From a bacterium (GTDB taxonomy: Bacteria; Chloroflexota; Dormibacteria; Dormibacterales; Dormibacteraceae): a DNA stretch of 64,000 nucleotides. The stretch is from positions 1 through 64,000 of the forward strand of contig SCQL01000027.1 of NCBI GenBank assembly GCA_004299235.1. The letters run 5' to 3'. Numbering within the stretch: position 1 is the stretch's first letter; every line of letters begins with the position of its first letter. The notes under the pieces are model-generated. The model did not search any database. It had not been told where the DNA came from and was given only the letters and a program-made list of their open reading frames with translations. The position numbers and the translations under genes were made by a program. This document shows positions 17,116 to 25,298 of the stretch, piece after piece.

Positions 17116-17205
17116 GCACGGCGCGGGCGGGGCCGCCTCGGTCCGCCGGCGGAATCGCTGAAGGCCCCGTTGCTCTGGATGGTGCCGACCCGGGGTCAAA
17201 CCGGG

Positions 17206-17211
17206 TAACCT
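17206..17211 (+). promoter_or_regulatory. Putative -10 box TAACCT (leaderless type)
   Basis: Ends 7 bases before GTG 17219 of the LapA-like gene; the roughly 100-bp gap upstream contains nothing else recognisable. Confidence 0.45.
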
Positions 17212-17218
17212 TCGGCCG

Positions 17219-17830
17219 GTGCCCGACCTGAGCCACCTATGGCAGCGCTTCCTGCTCGCAAGCTCACTTTTGGTGGGCCTGCTCATCGGCGCCGCCGCCA
17301 CCGTTTTCGGCTACAGCAACCTGGGCGCCGTGGACGTCCGGTGGTCGCTTTTCCACCTCGATGACGTCCCGCTCTGGACCGTGGCTGTCGTTCCTCTCGC
17401 CCTCGTCCTGATCGCCGGTACGCTCTATCACTGGATGGACGGCCTGCACCACTTCACCGAGCACATGCGGCATCGACGCCGCGTCAATGAGCTGGAGGCC
17501 GAGATCGTCTCGCTCCGCGCGCACCTGGACCACGTGCTCGAGATGCCGGATCAGTCTTCGTCCAGGCTGTCCGCCAAGCACATCGTCGCCGCCACCCTGC
17601 CGCCGGCGGAGGACGTCACCGAACTCGCCCCCACCGAGATGGAGGCGTTGCCCGGGCCGGTGGAGCAGGAAGTAGGAACCGGCGGCAGCGCTGGGAGAGC
17701 CCAGCGCAAATCGTCCGGGTCGCGCAGGCATGTCGCGCACCCGGTTTCGGCGGAGCCTGTGGCCGCCTCCGCCGCCGGCGCCGGGCCAACCGAGGTCGCA
17801 GCCCCCTCAAGCCGCGCCTCGGAGGCTTAG
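17219..17830 (+). CDS. LapA-like (DUF1049) membrane protein
   Basis: 203 residues with two transmembrane helices (about residues 11-32 and 52-75). A coiled-coil-prone charged segment (RRRVNELEAEIVSLRAHLD) and a low-complexity Ala/Pro/Ser tail follow. The two-helix plus coiled-coil layout matches the LapA/YciM-associated DUF1049 family, which in proteobacteria acts in envelope assembly; the role here is unknown. Followed 5 bp later by a LOG-family gene, so probably co-transcribed. Confidence 0.65.
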   Translation: MPDLSHLWQRFLLASSLLVGLLIGAAATVFGYSNLGAVDVRWSLFHLDDVPLWTVAVVPLALVLIAGTLYHWMDGLHHFTEHMRHRRRVNELEAEIVSLRAHLDHVLEMPDQSSSRLSAKHIVAATLPPAEDVTELAPTEMEALPGPVEQEVGTGGSAGRAQRKSSGSRRHVAHPVSAEPVAASAAGAGPTEVAAPSSRASEA

Positions 17831-17835
17831 GGATC

Positions 17836-18606
17836 ATGTCCGACCGCCGGCGCGCGGGTCGTCTTGTCGTCCCCAGGCAGCAGGCGCCGGCCGACAAGAT
17901 GCTGCTCGAGCGCAGCGCGATCGAAGAGCTCAGCCACCACGCCGATCCCTGGCGCGTGCTCCGAATCCTCTCCGAATTCGTCGAGGGCTTCGACGCGCTG
18001 AACGAGGTCGGGCCGGCGGTGACGGTGTTCGGCTCCGCGCGATCGCGCCCCACCGATCCGTACTACGCCGACGGCGTGGCCCTGGGCGCGGCTCTCGCGC
18101 GCCGAGGCTTCGCCGTCATCACGGGCGGCGGGCCGGGAATCATGGAGGCGGTCAACAAGGGCTGTCACGAAGCGGGAGGCCTCTCGGTCGGGTGCAACAT
18201 CGAGCTGCCGCACGAGCAGGCGCTGAACCGATACGTCGATCTCGGGGTCGAGTTCCGATACTTCTTCGTCCGCAAAAACATGTTCGTCAAGTACGCGCGG
18301 GGCTTCGTGATCTTTCCCGGTGGCCTCGGGACCCTCGACGAGCTTTTCGAATCGCTGACCCTCGCGCAGACGGGAAAGATCGAGCACTTCCCAATCGTCC
18401 TGTTCGGCACGCCCTACTGGAGCGGGCTGCTCGATTGGATGCGGAGGGTGGTGCTGCCCAGCGGCGCCATCTCGCCCGATGACCTGAACCTGTTGAGCCT
18501 CACAGACGACCCCGAGGAAGCGGCGGAGATGGCGACGAGGCCCCTGCCCATCAGCGTCGAAGCACCGCGTGCCGACACCGGGGAACCGAAGGCGGGCGCG
18601 AAATAG
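17836..18606 (+). CDS. LOG family protein (TIGR00730, Rossmann-fold nucleotide hydrolase-like)
   Basis: 256 residues with the family motifs GGGPGIMEAVN and PGGLGTLDELFE. Characterised members are cytokinin riboside 5'-monophosphate phosphoribohydrolases or related nucleotide phosphoribohydrolases. The extended N-terminus (about 60 residues) and the RKNMFVKYARGF segment resemble the larger bacterial TIGR00730 subgroup. The substrate is not predictable. ATG start five bases after the LapA-like gene. Confidence 0.88.
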   Translation: MSDRRRAGRLVVPRQQAPADKMLLERSAIEELSHHADPWRVLRILSEFVEGFDALNEVGPAVTVFGSARSRPTDPYYADGVALGAALARRGFAVITGGGPGIMEAVNKGCHEAGGLSVGCNIELPHEQALNRYVDLGVEFRYFFVRKNMFVKYARGFVIFPGGLGTLDELFESLTLAQTGKIEHFPIVLFGTPYWSGLLDWMRRVVLPSGAISPDDLNLLSLTDDPEEAAEMATRPLPISVEAPRADTGEPKAGAK

Positions 18607-19685
18607 CCACCGTAGCGCCGCTCGACTTCTACTTTCTGACCGATGGCGGCCAGACGGCCGATACCGTCGCGCAGAGGGTCGCGGCCTTTCTCGATGGGGC
18701 GACGAGGACGATGGAGATCGCCATCTACGACCTGCGCCTGGACACCGGCCCGTCCGCCACCATCCTCGCCGCCTTTGAAGCCGCGCAGAAACGCGGCGTC
18801 ACGGTCCGGCTCCTCTTCAACCAGGACCACCCAGGCATCCCGGAGCCGCCGCCGGCGGAGGTCGACTGGACCTTCATCGACCGCTTGAGGTCGATCGGCA
18901 TCGAGGTCAAACCCGTTCCCGGCGTGCCCGACCTCATGCACCACAAGTACGTCGTGCGGGACGCCGGCACGCCGCTCGCGTCTGTTCTGTCCGGCTCGAC
19001 GAACTGGACCAACGACTCCTGGAACCGCGAGGAGAACGCCATGTTCACGATCGCGTCCTCCGAGATCGCGGCCGACTACCGGGCGGACTTCGAGGAGCTC
19101 TGGGAGCGACCGGTGGTCGCAACCTCCGGCCGCATCTCCTCGCCGTGGTCGGTGCTGGCCGATGGGACACGCGTGCGGCCCTACTTCTGCCCCGGACGAG
19201 GCATGAAGCTCGTCCACGCGATGGCGCGATCGATCGCCTCGGCGCGCCGGCGCATCCGGGTGTGTTCCCCGGTCATCACCTCGGGCCCCATTCTCGGCAC
19301 CCTGGCGGAGGTCTGTGAGCACCCCGGCATCGATATCTCGGGTGTGTACGATGCGACTCAGATGGATGAGGTCCAGCACCAGTGGGCCGACCAGGCCAGT
19401 TCGGCCTGGAAGATCACCGCGTTCCACAGCATCGCGTCCGCGGTGAGGTTCGGCGCGAAACGTTCCACGCCCTACGCGAAGGGCTCGGTGCACGACTTCA
19501 TGCACGCCAAGATCCTGGTCGCCGACGACTACGTATACGCCGGCAGCTTCAACCTTTCCCACAGCGGCGAGCAGAACGCGGAAAACGTGATCCAGGTCGA
19601 AAGCGCCGCGCTCGCGGACGGCTGCGCCGCATACATCGACCGCGTGGCGGCGCGGTACGGCGGTCGCCCTCTTCAGGTGGTATAG
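18603..19685 (+). CDS. Phospholipase D family protein (two HKD motifs)
   Basis: Two complete HxKx4D motifs are visible, HHKYVVRD and HAKILVAD, each followed by the usual GS-N block (GSTNWTND, GSFNLSHSG). It is therefore a likely active phosphodiesterase or phosphatidyl-processing enzyme; the substrate is unknown. The first ATG is 18711, but coding continues upstream (DFYFLTDGGQTADTVAQRV) as expected for the first strand and helix of the fold. No ATG, GTG or TTG lies between there and the previous stop. ATA 18603 overlapping that stop is shown as the outer limit; the true start is unresolved. Confidence 0.8.
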   Translation: MATVAPLDFYFLTDGGQTADTVAQRVAAFLDGATRTMEIAIYDLRLDTGPSATILAAFEAAQKRGVTVRLLFNQDHPGIPEPPPAEVDWTFIDRLRSIGIEVKPVPGVPDLMHHKYVVRDAGTPLASVLSGSTNWTNDSWNREENAMFTIASSEIAADYRADFEELWERPVVATSGRISSPWSVLADGTRVRPYFCPGRGMKLVHAMARSIASARRRIRVCSPVITSGPILGTLAEVCEHPGIDISGVYDATQMDEVQHQWADQASSAWKITAFHSIASAVRFGAKRSTPYAKGSVHDFMHAKILVADDYVYAGSFNLSHSGEQNAENVIQVESAALADGCAAYIDRVAARYGGRPLQVV

Positions 19686-19689
19686 CAAG

Positions 19690-21084
19690 CTGCCGAGCCG
19701 TCGGGTCCTCTGGGTCGGCGCCGCGGTGGTCGCACTGCTGGCCGTCGTGCTGCTCGTTCTGGCGCCGCGCGTCCAGCCCACCACCGGCACGCTGCTGGTC
19801 GTCGTTTCAGGGCGAGCCGAGGGATCGCTGCCCTCTTTGCCGTTGATGGTCCACGGCAGCGGGCGGTGGGTCGCCCTCGGCAACGTGTCGGGCGACGTGC
19901 CGGCCGCTCCGAACCAGCGTGAGCTGGTGCAGGTATCGATCGCGGTGGGCGCCTACGACGGCATTCGTCTGGGCGCCGATGAGCAGGCGCTGCCGATGAC
20001 CGTGACGGCCGGTCGTGTGGAGCCCCTGCTGCTGGGCATCGATTCCGGGCATCTGCTCGCGGGTGCCGTCTACGCCGGCAACGACGACGTCAACCTCGGC
20101 CTCGGAGAGCTGGGAGGCAAGTTCGTGGCGCTGCCTCCTTTCGACCTGGAGGATCAGTCCGGACGCGGGTTCAACGCCGTGACCACAGCCGGCAAGGACC
20201 TCGTGATCGCGGCGTTTCACACCACCTGCCACGAGACCTGCCCGTTGTACACCGCGCTGTTCTTCCAGCTCGCCAAGCACGCCACGCCGGGGGTGATGCT
20301 CGCCGAGGTCACCACCGACCCCACGGTCGACACCCCTGCCGTGCTCGCCGACTATGGACGCCGGACCGGCGCCGGCTGGACGCTGGCGACCGGCACCCCG
20401 CAGGCGCTGAGCGCGTTCTGGAAACCCTTTGGTGTGCAGCTCGCGAGCGGGGACAGCCACGTGTCCACGCTCGCCCTGGTCGACCGGCATGGGTACGTGC
20501 GCCTGGTCTACCGCGGCGTCCCCGACGTCGGCAAAGCCATCCCCCCGTCTCTGATCACGACCCTCAGCGCCCAGGGCCTGCACGAGCTTGCGTCCGGTGG
20601 CGACGGATGGGGCGCGCCGGATATCCTCAAAGCGCTGCTGACGATCGCCGGCCCGGAGCAGCCTTCGCCGGGCGGGAGCGGCAAGGCTCCACCCTTCGCG
20701 CTGACGGGCACCGACGACCGGAAGTTGGGCCTCTCGGACCTGGCGGGGCGGCCGGTGGTGATCAATTTCTGGGCCACCTACTGCCCGCCTTGCAGAGCTG
20801 AGATGCCCCTTCTCCAGAGCCGGGTACAGGGTCAATCCGAGGTGCAGCTGGTGCTCATCAACGAGGGGGACAGCCCGCAGGCCGCGCGCGATTTCCTGAA
20901 CGCGGCCGGCATCCACCTGCCGGCGCTGCTGGACACCGACCTGAGCGTCGGCCGGGCGTACGGAGTGTCCGCGCTGCCGATGACCGTGTTCGTGCGCGCC
21001 GACGGGTCGATCGCGGGCCGGCAGCTCGGCCAGCTGGATGACCGCGTCCTGGCCGCCCAGATGTCGAATCTGACCACTCAGTAG
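19690..21084 (+). CDS. DUF4382-like / Sco1-SenC / TlpA thioredoxin fusion protein
   Basis: Membrane-anchored extracytoplasmic protein. A basic N-terminus and one helix (RRVLWVGAAVVALLAVV) lead to a beta-rich region of about 100 residues resembling DUF4382. Next is a Sco-type domain with Cx3C (TCHETCP) and the distal copper His (GDSHVSTLALVD). Last is a TlpA-type thioredoxin domain with CPPC in ATYCPPCRAEMP. The context (ctaA, ctaB next) points to copper delivery and thiol reduction for cytochrome c oxidase CuA. The first standard start, GTG 19726, would remove the basic residues before the helix; CTG 19690 restores them. Confidence 0.85.
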   Translation: MPSRRVLWVGAAVVALLAVVLLVLAPRVQPTTGTLLVVVSGRAEGSLPSLPLMVHGSGRWVALGNVSGDVPAAPNQRELVQVSIAVGAYDGIRLGADEQALPMTVTAGRVEPLLLGIDSGHLLAGAVYAGNDDVNLGLGELGGKFVALPPFDLEDQSGRGFNAVTTAGKDLVIAAFHTTCHETCPLYTALFFQLAKHATPGVMLAEVTTDPTVDTPAVLADYGRRTGAGWTLATGTPQALSAFWKPFGVQLASGDSHVSTLALVDRHGYVRLVYRGVPDVGKAIPPSLITTLSAQGLHELASGGDGWGAPDILKALLTIAGPEQPSPGGSGKAPPFALTGTDDRKLGLSDLAGRPVVINFWATYCPPCRAEMPLLQSRVQGQSEVQLVLINEGDSPQAARDFLNAAGIHLPALLDTDLSVGRAYGVSALPMTVFVRADGSIAGRQLGQLDDRVLAAQMSNLTTQ

Positions 21085-21086
21085 AG

Positions 21087-21998
21087 TTGTCAGCGGTGGT
21101 GTTCTTTCGCCGTCTCGCCGTGGTCACCGCGCTGTTCGCCTACCTGCAGATCGCACTCGGCGGCACGGTGAGGGTCTCAGGTTCCGGGCTGGGCTGTCCC
21201 GACTGGCCGCTTTGCCACGGTCGCCCCTATCCGCCGGCGGACGTCCACGCGATCATCGAGTACTCGCATCGGGCGGTCGGCAGCGTCACCGGCCTGCTCA
21301 TCATGGCGACGGTCGTGCTCGCGTGGGTCGTCTTTCGCAGCCGGCGGCCGGTGGTCGCGTGGCTGGCCACGGCTTCGCTGGTCGGCGTGGTCGGGGAGGG
21401 AGTGCTTGGTGGCGTGGTGGTGGCTCACGATCTCGCGCCGTGGGTGGTCGTCGCGCATCTGGGCCTGGCGATGATGATCCTCGGGTTCCTGGTCGCCACC
21501 GCGGTGATGTCGATGCCGCCGTCCGACGGCGTCAGGGACGCGATGTTCCGGCGGCTCGCGGCGGTGTCCGCCGGCGCGACGTATGTGCTGCTGCTCACCG
21601 GCTCGACGGTCGTGGCCAGCGGCGCGGATGAGAGCTGCCGCTCGTGGCCGCTGTGCGGCGGCGGCTGGGCGCTCGACTTCGACGGCGTGAACGCGTTCAC
21701 CATGCTGCATCGCGGCGCCGTCTTGCTGATCGGGCTGCTGCTCGTCTACATGCTCGTGCTGGCGACAAGACGGCCGGGTCTGCGAGTGGTGGCGGCAGCC
21801 ACGCTGACGGTGGTCGCCTTGCAGGTGGCGGTGGGGGCGGGCTCGGCGCTGACCGACGCCGCGCTTTTCAACGGCCTCCACGTCGCCATGGCGACGCTGG
21901 TCTGGTCTGGCGTCCTGGCCACCGCGCTGCTCACCCTCCCGCGCGCGGACGGCGCCCGGCAGGTGGCGCAACTTGAGGTCGAGCAGGAATCCGCATGA
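21087..21998 (+). CDS. ctaA: Haem A synthase (COX15/CtaA family)
   Basis: Converts haem O to haem A for aa3-type oxidases. 303 residues with about eight transmembrane helices in two homologous halves. Haem-ligand histidines lie in EYSHRAVG, VAHLGLA, MLHRGAV and GLHVAMA; the extracellular Cys pairs are GCPDWPLC and SCRSWPLC. TTG start 2 bp after the previous stop; the stop overlaps the ctaB ATG (ATGA). Confidence 0.93.
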   Translation: MSAVVFFRRLAVVTALFAYLQIALGGTVRVSGSGLGCPDWPLCHGRPYPPADVHAIIEYSHRAVGSVTGLLIMATVVLAWVVFRSRRPVVAWLATASLVGVVGEGVLGGVVVAHDLAPWVVVAHLGLAMMILGFLVATAVMSMPPSDGVRDAMFRRLAAVSAGATYVLLLTGSTVVASGADESCRSWPLCGGGWALDFDGVNAFTMLHRGAVLLIGLLLVYMLVLATRRPGLRVVAAATLTVVALQVAVGAGSALTDAALFNGLHVAMATLVWSGVLATALLTLPRADGARQVAQLEVEQESA

Positions 21999-22885
21999 GT
22001 TCCTTGACGGCTGCGACCCCGCGCGGGATCGGGCGTGTTGCCCGCGACTATCTGAGCCTGCTCAAGCTCCGCATCGTCGTGCTGCTCGACGCGACGGCGG
22101 TCGGGGTCATGGTCCCGGCGGCCCAGGGCCACCCCCGCCTGCTGCCGGTGCTTGCGGTGCTGGCCGGAGGTACGCTCGCCGCCGGCGGAGCGCACGCGAT
22201 CAACTGCTGGTTCGACCGCGATATCGATCGGGCGATGAGCCGGACGCGGCTGCGGCCGCTGCCGGAAGGACGCATCCCGCCCTGGCACGCGCTGGCGATC
22301 GGGATCGTCCTCAACATCCTCGCCTTCGCCGTACTGTGGGCCGGCGCCAACCTGCTCGCGGCCGTGCTGGCGCTCGCGGGCGCGCTGATCTATGTCTTCG
22401 TCTACACGATCTGGCTCAAGCGCTCGACGCCCCACAACATCGTCATCGGCGGGGCGGCCGGCGCCATGCCCCCCCTGGTCGGCTGGGCGGCGGTCACCGG
22501 CCGGATCGACCTCACCGCGCTGGCGCTCTTTGCCGTGATCTTCTTCTGGACGCCCCCGCATTTCTGGGCCCTGGCGCAGGTGATCAAGACCGACTACGCC
22601 CGCGCGCACATCCCCATGCTGCCCGTGGTCTCAGGCGAGCGCTCGGCCAAGCGGCAGAGCATCGTCTACGCCGCCCTGACCGCGGTCGTCAGCGTCGTCC
22701 CGTTCTTCACGGGCTCGGCCGGAGCGGTCTATCTCGCGGGGGCTGTGGTGTTGGGCGTGGGGCTGGTCGGCATCACGGTGCTCGACCTGGATGGGCGCCG
22801 GTGGACACGGCGGCTGTTCGCTTACTCGATCGTCTATGTCGCGCTGCTCTTCAGCCTGTTCGCCATCTCACCTTTTCTGCCGTAG
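21995..22885 (+). CDS. ctaB: Protohaem IX farnesyltransferase (haem O synthase)
   Basis: UbiA-type membrane prenyltransferase, 296 residues with about nine helices. The two Asp-rich substrate motifs are visible in NCWFDRDIDRAMSRT and in the KTDYARAHIPMLP segment. Overlaps ctaA by four bases, so the two haem-modification steps are translationally coupled. Together with the Sco fusion this is an oxidase-assembly operon; the structural oxidase subunits are outside the window. Confidence 0.95.
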   Translation: MSSLTAATPRGIGRVARDYLSLLKLRIVVLLDATAVGVMVPAAQGHPRLLPVLAVLAGGTLAAGGAHAINCWFDRDIDRAMSRTRLRPLPEGRIPPWHALAIGIVLNILAFAVLWAGANLLAAVLALAGALIYVFVYTIWLKRSTPHNIVIGGAAGAMPPLVGWAAVTGRIDLTALALFAVIFFWTPPHFWALAQVIKTDYARAHIPMLPVVSGERSAKRQSIVYAALTAVVSVVPFFTGSAGAVYLAGAVVLGVGLVGITVLDLDGRRWTRRLFAYSIVYVALLFSLFAISPFLP

Positions 22886-22894
22886 GACTGTCGG

Positions 22895-23551
22895 GTGGAG
22901 ATCGTCCGCCTGCACCTGGCGCGCATCGACGCGTTCAACCGCATACCGGTGCACGGCTTTGTCATCAAGCATCCCCGGGCCGGCGCGATCCTGGTCGATA
23001 CCGGTGTGGGCTGGCCGACGGAGCTCGTCCAGGAATGGAAGGTGGTCAACCGCCACGCCGCCGACGCGCTTGCGGAGCACGGCCTCAGCCCGGCGGACGT
23101 CCAGATCGTGATCAACAGCCATCTCCACTTCGACCACTGCGGCCAGAACGCCGTTTTCAAGCACGCGCCGTTTTACATCCAGCGCCCTGAGCTGGAGCGC
23201 GCTCGGCGTGAGGAGAAGCTGACCGCCGAATGGTTTGACTTCGCGGGCGCGCGCTTCGAGCTGGTCGACGGTGATGCGCAGATCGCCGATGGAGTCCGCG
23301 TCGTGGCCACCCCCGGCCACACGGTCGGCCATCAGAGCGTGGTCGTCGACACGCCCGATGGCGGAGCGGTGATGATCGGTGATGCCGCGTACACCGCCGA
23401 CATCTACCGCGAGATGGACGGCGCCGACCTCTCGAAGTGGGACGGCCAGTATGCCGACCGAACGGCCTGGTCGGACTCGCTGCGCAAGCTGCACGGCCTG
23501 CACCCGCATACCGTGCATTTCTGTCACGACACCCGGGTCATCGACCGCTGA
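22895..23551 (+). CDS. Metallo-beta-lactamase-fold hydrolase (AHL-lactonase-like family)
   Basis: 218 residues. The di-zinc motif reads NSHLHFDHCG (HxHxDH), later His in TPGHTVGHQS and Asp in IGDAAY, with a final His in the last segment. The arrangement resembles the N-acyl homoserine lactonase family, but many relatives hydrolyse other esters or lactones, so the substrate is open. GTG start 9 bp after ctaB; its stop overlaps the next ATG. Confidence 0.85.
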   Translation: MEIVRLHLARIDAFNRIPVHGFVIKHPRAGAILVDTGVGWPTELVQEWKVVNRHAADALAEHGLSPADVQIVINSHLHFDHCGQNAVFKHAPFYIQRPELERARREEKLTAEWFDFAGARFELVDGDAQIADGVRVVATPGHTVGHQSVVVDTPDGGAVMIGDAAYTADIYREMDGADLSKWDGQYADRTAWSDSLRKLHGLHPHTVHFCHDTRVIDR

Positions 23552-24384
23552 TGCCCTTCGGACCTCTGGTCGGCGTCGACTGGTTGCGGGCGCACCTCGA
23601 TGATCCGGAGGTGCGCGTGATCGACTTCCGGTGGTATCTCGACGGGCGCAACGGTGCTGACGCCTACTCGCGCGGTCACATCCCGGGCGCCGTCTTCGTC
23701 GACCTCGAGGCCGTGACGGGCAGCGAGGGGGGAGGCCGCCATCCTCTGCCCGCGGGCGAGCAATTCGAAATGGAGATGCGCAAGGCCGGCATCAGCGCCG
23801 GCACCAAGGTGGTGGCTTACGACGATGCCGGCGGCTCCGTGGCGGCGAGGTTGTGGTTCCTGCTCGGCTGGTTCGGTCACCAGGCGCAGGCGGTGCTCGA
23901 CGGCGGCCTCCAGGCGTGGGGTGATCGCCTTCCTCTGCTTGAGGTAAGAGGTCCGTCCCTGGCGCCCGGCGGCTTCAGGTACCGCGAGCCGGATCGATCG
24001 CGCATCCTCGACTTCGACGCCGTCCGCCGGCTCCGGGACGTGCCGCTGTTCGACGCCCGCGCCGGCGAGCGCTATCGCGGTGAGAAGGAGCCGATCGATC
24101 CCAAAGCCGGCCACATCCCGGGCGCGCTCAGCGCTCCGTGGCTGGAGAACCTGGGACCCGACGGCGCGTTCAAGTCGCCCGCGGAGCTGCGGCGGCGGTT
24201 TTTGGCGCTGGGCGCCGTCGAGGCACGCGGGGCGGTCGTCTACTGCGGGTCGGGCGTGAATGCGTGCCATGACCTGCTGGCCATGGAGGTGGCCGGCCTG
24301 TCGAACGTCCGCCTGTACGCGGGGTCCTGGAGCGACTGGTCACACCATGACGCTCCTGTGGCCACCGGCAATGACCCGGGTTAG
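23551..24384 (+). CDS. Sulfurtransferase with two rhodanese domains (SseA-like)
   Basis: 277 residues with an inactive N-terminal rhodanese domain (about 10-135) and an active C-terminal one (about 155-270). The catalytic loop is YCGSGVNACH, closer to 3-mercaptopyruvate sulfurtransferases (CGSGVTA) than to thiosulfate-specific rhodaneses. Both DARAGERY and GHIPGA blocks are present. ATG 23551 overlaps the previous TGA. Might serve sulfur transfer or detoxification; the donor is not certain. Confidence 0.9.
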   Translation: MPFGPLVGVDWLRAHLDDPEVRVIDFRWYLDGRNGADAYSRGHIPGAVFVDLEAVTGSEGGGRHPLPAGEQFEMEMRKAGISAGTKVVAYDDAGGSVAARLWFLLGWFGHQAQAVLDGGLQAWGDRLPLLEVRGPSLAPGGFRYREPDRSRILDFDAVRRLRDVPLFDARAGERYRGEKEPIDPKAGHIPGALSAPWLENLGPDGAFKSPAELRRRFLALGAVEARGAVVYCGSGVNACHDLLAMEVAGLSNVRLYAGSWSDWSHHDAPVATGNDPG

Positions 24385-24415
24385 GCCCGTCGCGCGCGGG
24401 ACGCACCGCGTCGAC

Positions 24416-24421
24416 TAGGAT
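24416..24421 (+). promoter_or_regulatory. Putative -10 box TAGGAT for fabI (leaderless type)
   Basis: Ends 7 bases before GTG 24429, placing transcription start at the start codon. Confidence 0.5.
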
Positions 24422-24428
24422 TTCGGGC

Positions 24429-25217
24429 GTGATTCTGAAAGGCAAACGTATTTTGATCGCGGGCATGAGCGATCGGCGCAGCATCGGCTACGCGATCGCG
24501 GTCGAGGCGCAGCGGGAAGGCGCCGAGCTGCTCCTCACGAGCTTCGGCCGGATGATGAGCATCACGCAGATGACGGCCAAGAAGCTCAACCCGGTGCCCG
24601 AAATCATCGAGATGGACGTGACCAAACCGTCCGACATCGCCGCCGCGGTGGAAGCCGCCGCCAAGCGCTGGGACCGGTTGGACGGGCTCGTCCACTCCGT
24701 CGCCTACGCGCCGCCTGACGCGCTCGGCGGCCAATTCTTGAATACTCCCTGGGCCAGCGTCGCGACGGCGCTGCAGGTCAGCGCCTTCTCCTTCAAAGAG
24801 CTGGCGGCCGGGTTCCTGCCGTTGATGAAAGAGCACGGCGGTTCACTTATCACGCTTGATTTCGACAACTCGACGCACGCGTGGCCGAAATACGACTGGA
24901 TGGGCGTTTCCAAAGCGGCGCTCGAGTCGGTGACCCGCTACCTCGCGCGAGATCTCGGCCGCTACAAGATTCGCGTCAACGCCATCTGCGCCGGACCCCT
25001 GGCCACGCTGGCGGCGAGCGGCATTCCCGGTTTCAAAGATTTCGAAGAGGTCTGGGAACAGCGCGCGCCGCTCGGCTGGAACCTCCAGGACAAGTCCTCC
25101 GTCGGGCGCGCCGCGTGCGCGCTGCTTTCCGACTACCTGGACATGACCACGGGTGAGCTGCTGCACGTCGACGGCGGCTACCACGCGATGGGGGCTGACC
25201 TGCCGCCAGCCGACTGA
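24429..25217 (+). CDS. fabI: Enoyl-[acyl-carrier-protein] reductase (FabI/InhA-like)
   Basis: NADH-dependent last step of fatty-acid elongation. Short-chain dehydrogenase fold with the FabI-type nucleotide motif GMSDRRSIGYAIA and catalytic Tyr155/Lys162 (Y-x6-K in KYDWMGVSKAALESV). That segment and the 262-residue length look more like mycobacterial InhA than E. coli FabI. GTG start with its own promoter-like box. A two-gene MaoC-type dehydratase pair 1.5 kb downstream could act in the same pathway. Confidence 0.93.
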   Translation: MILKGKRILIAGMSDRRSIGYAIAVEAQREGAELLLTSFGRMMSITQMTAKKLNPVPEIIEMDVTKPSDIAAAVEAAAKRWDRLDGLVHSVAYAPPDALGGQFLNTPWASVATALQVSAFSFKELAAGFLPLMKEHGGSLITLDFDNSTHAWPKYDWMGVSKAALESVTRYLARDLGRYKIRVNAICAGPLATLAASGIPGFKDFEEVWEQRAPLGWNLQDKSSVGRAACALLSDYLDMTTGELLHVDGGYHAMGADLPPAD

Positions 25218-25261
25218 CCCCACATCTTGTACCCGTTGGGGACAACTGCCCCACATCGTGT
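25218..25261 (+). promoter_or_regulatory. Pair of 13-nt direct repeats, possible operator
   Basis: CCCCACATCTTGT (25218-25230) and CCCCACATCGTGT (25249-25261) differ at one base and start 31 bp apart. Between them TGGGG pairs with CCCCA (25237-25253) around a 7-nt loop. They sit directly upstream of the putative -10 box of the RNase H-like gene, so they may be an operator; this is inference. Confidence 0.4.
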
Positions 25262-25267
25262 TAGGCT
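25262..25267 (+). promoter_or_regulatory. Putative -10 box TAGGCT
   Basis: Lies 17 bases before the AGGAGG of the RNase H-like gene, giving a short leader that contains a Shine-Dalgarno sequence. Confidence 0.4.
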
Positions 25268-25284
25268 CTTCCGCATCCTACTTC

Positions 25285-25290
25285 AGGAGG
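25285..25290 (+). promoter_or_regulatory. Ribosome binding site AGGAGG deciding a TTG start
   Basis: Perfect AGGAGG eight bases before TTG 25299. It selects this start over the longer in-frame extension to 25227; ATG 25292 is too close and out of frame. Confidence 0.7.
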
Positions 25291-25298
25291 AATGCAGT

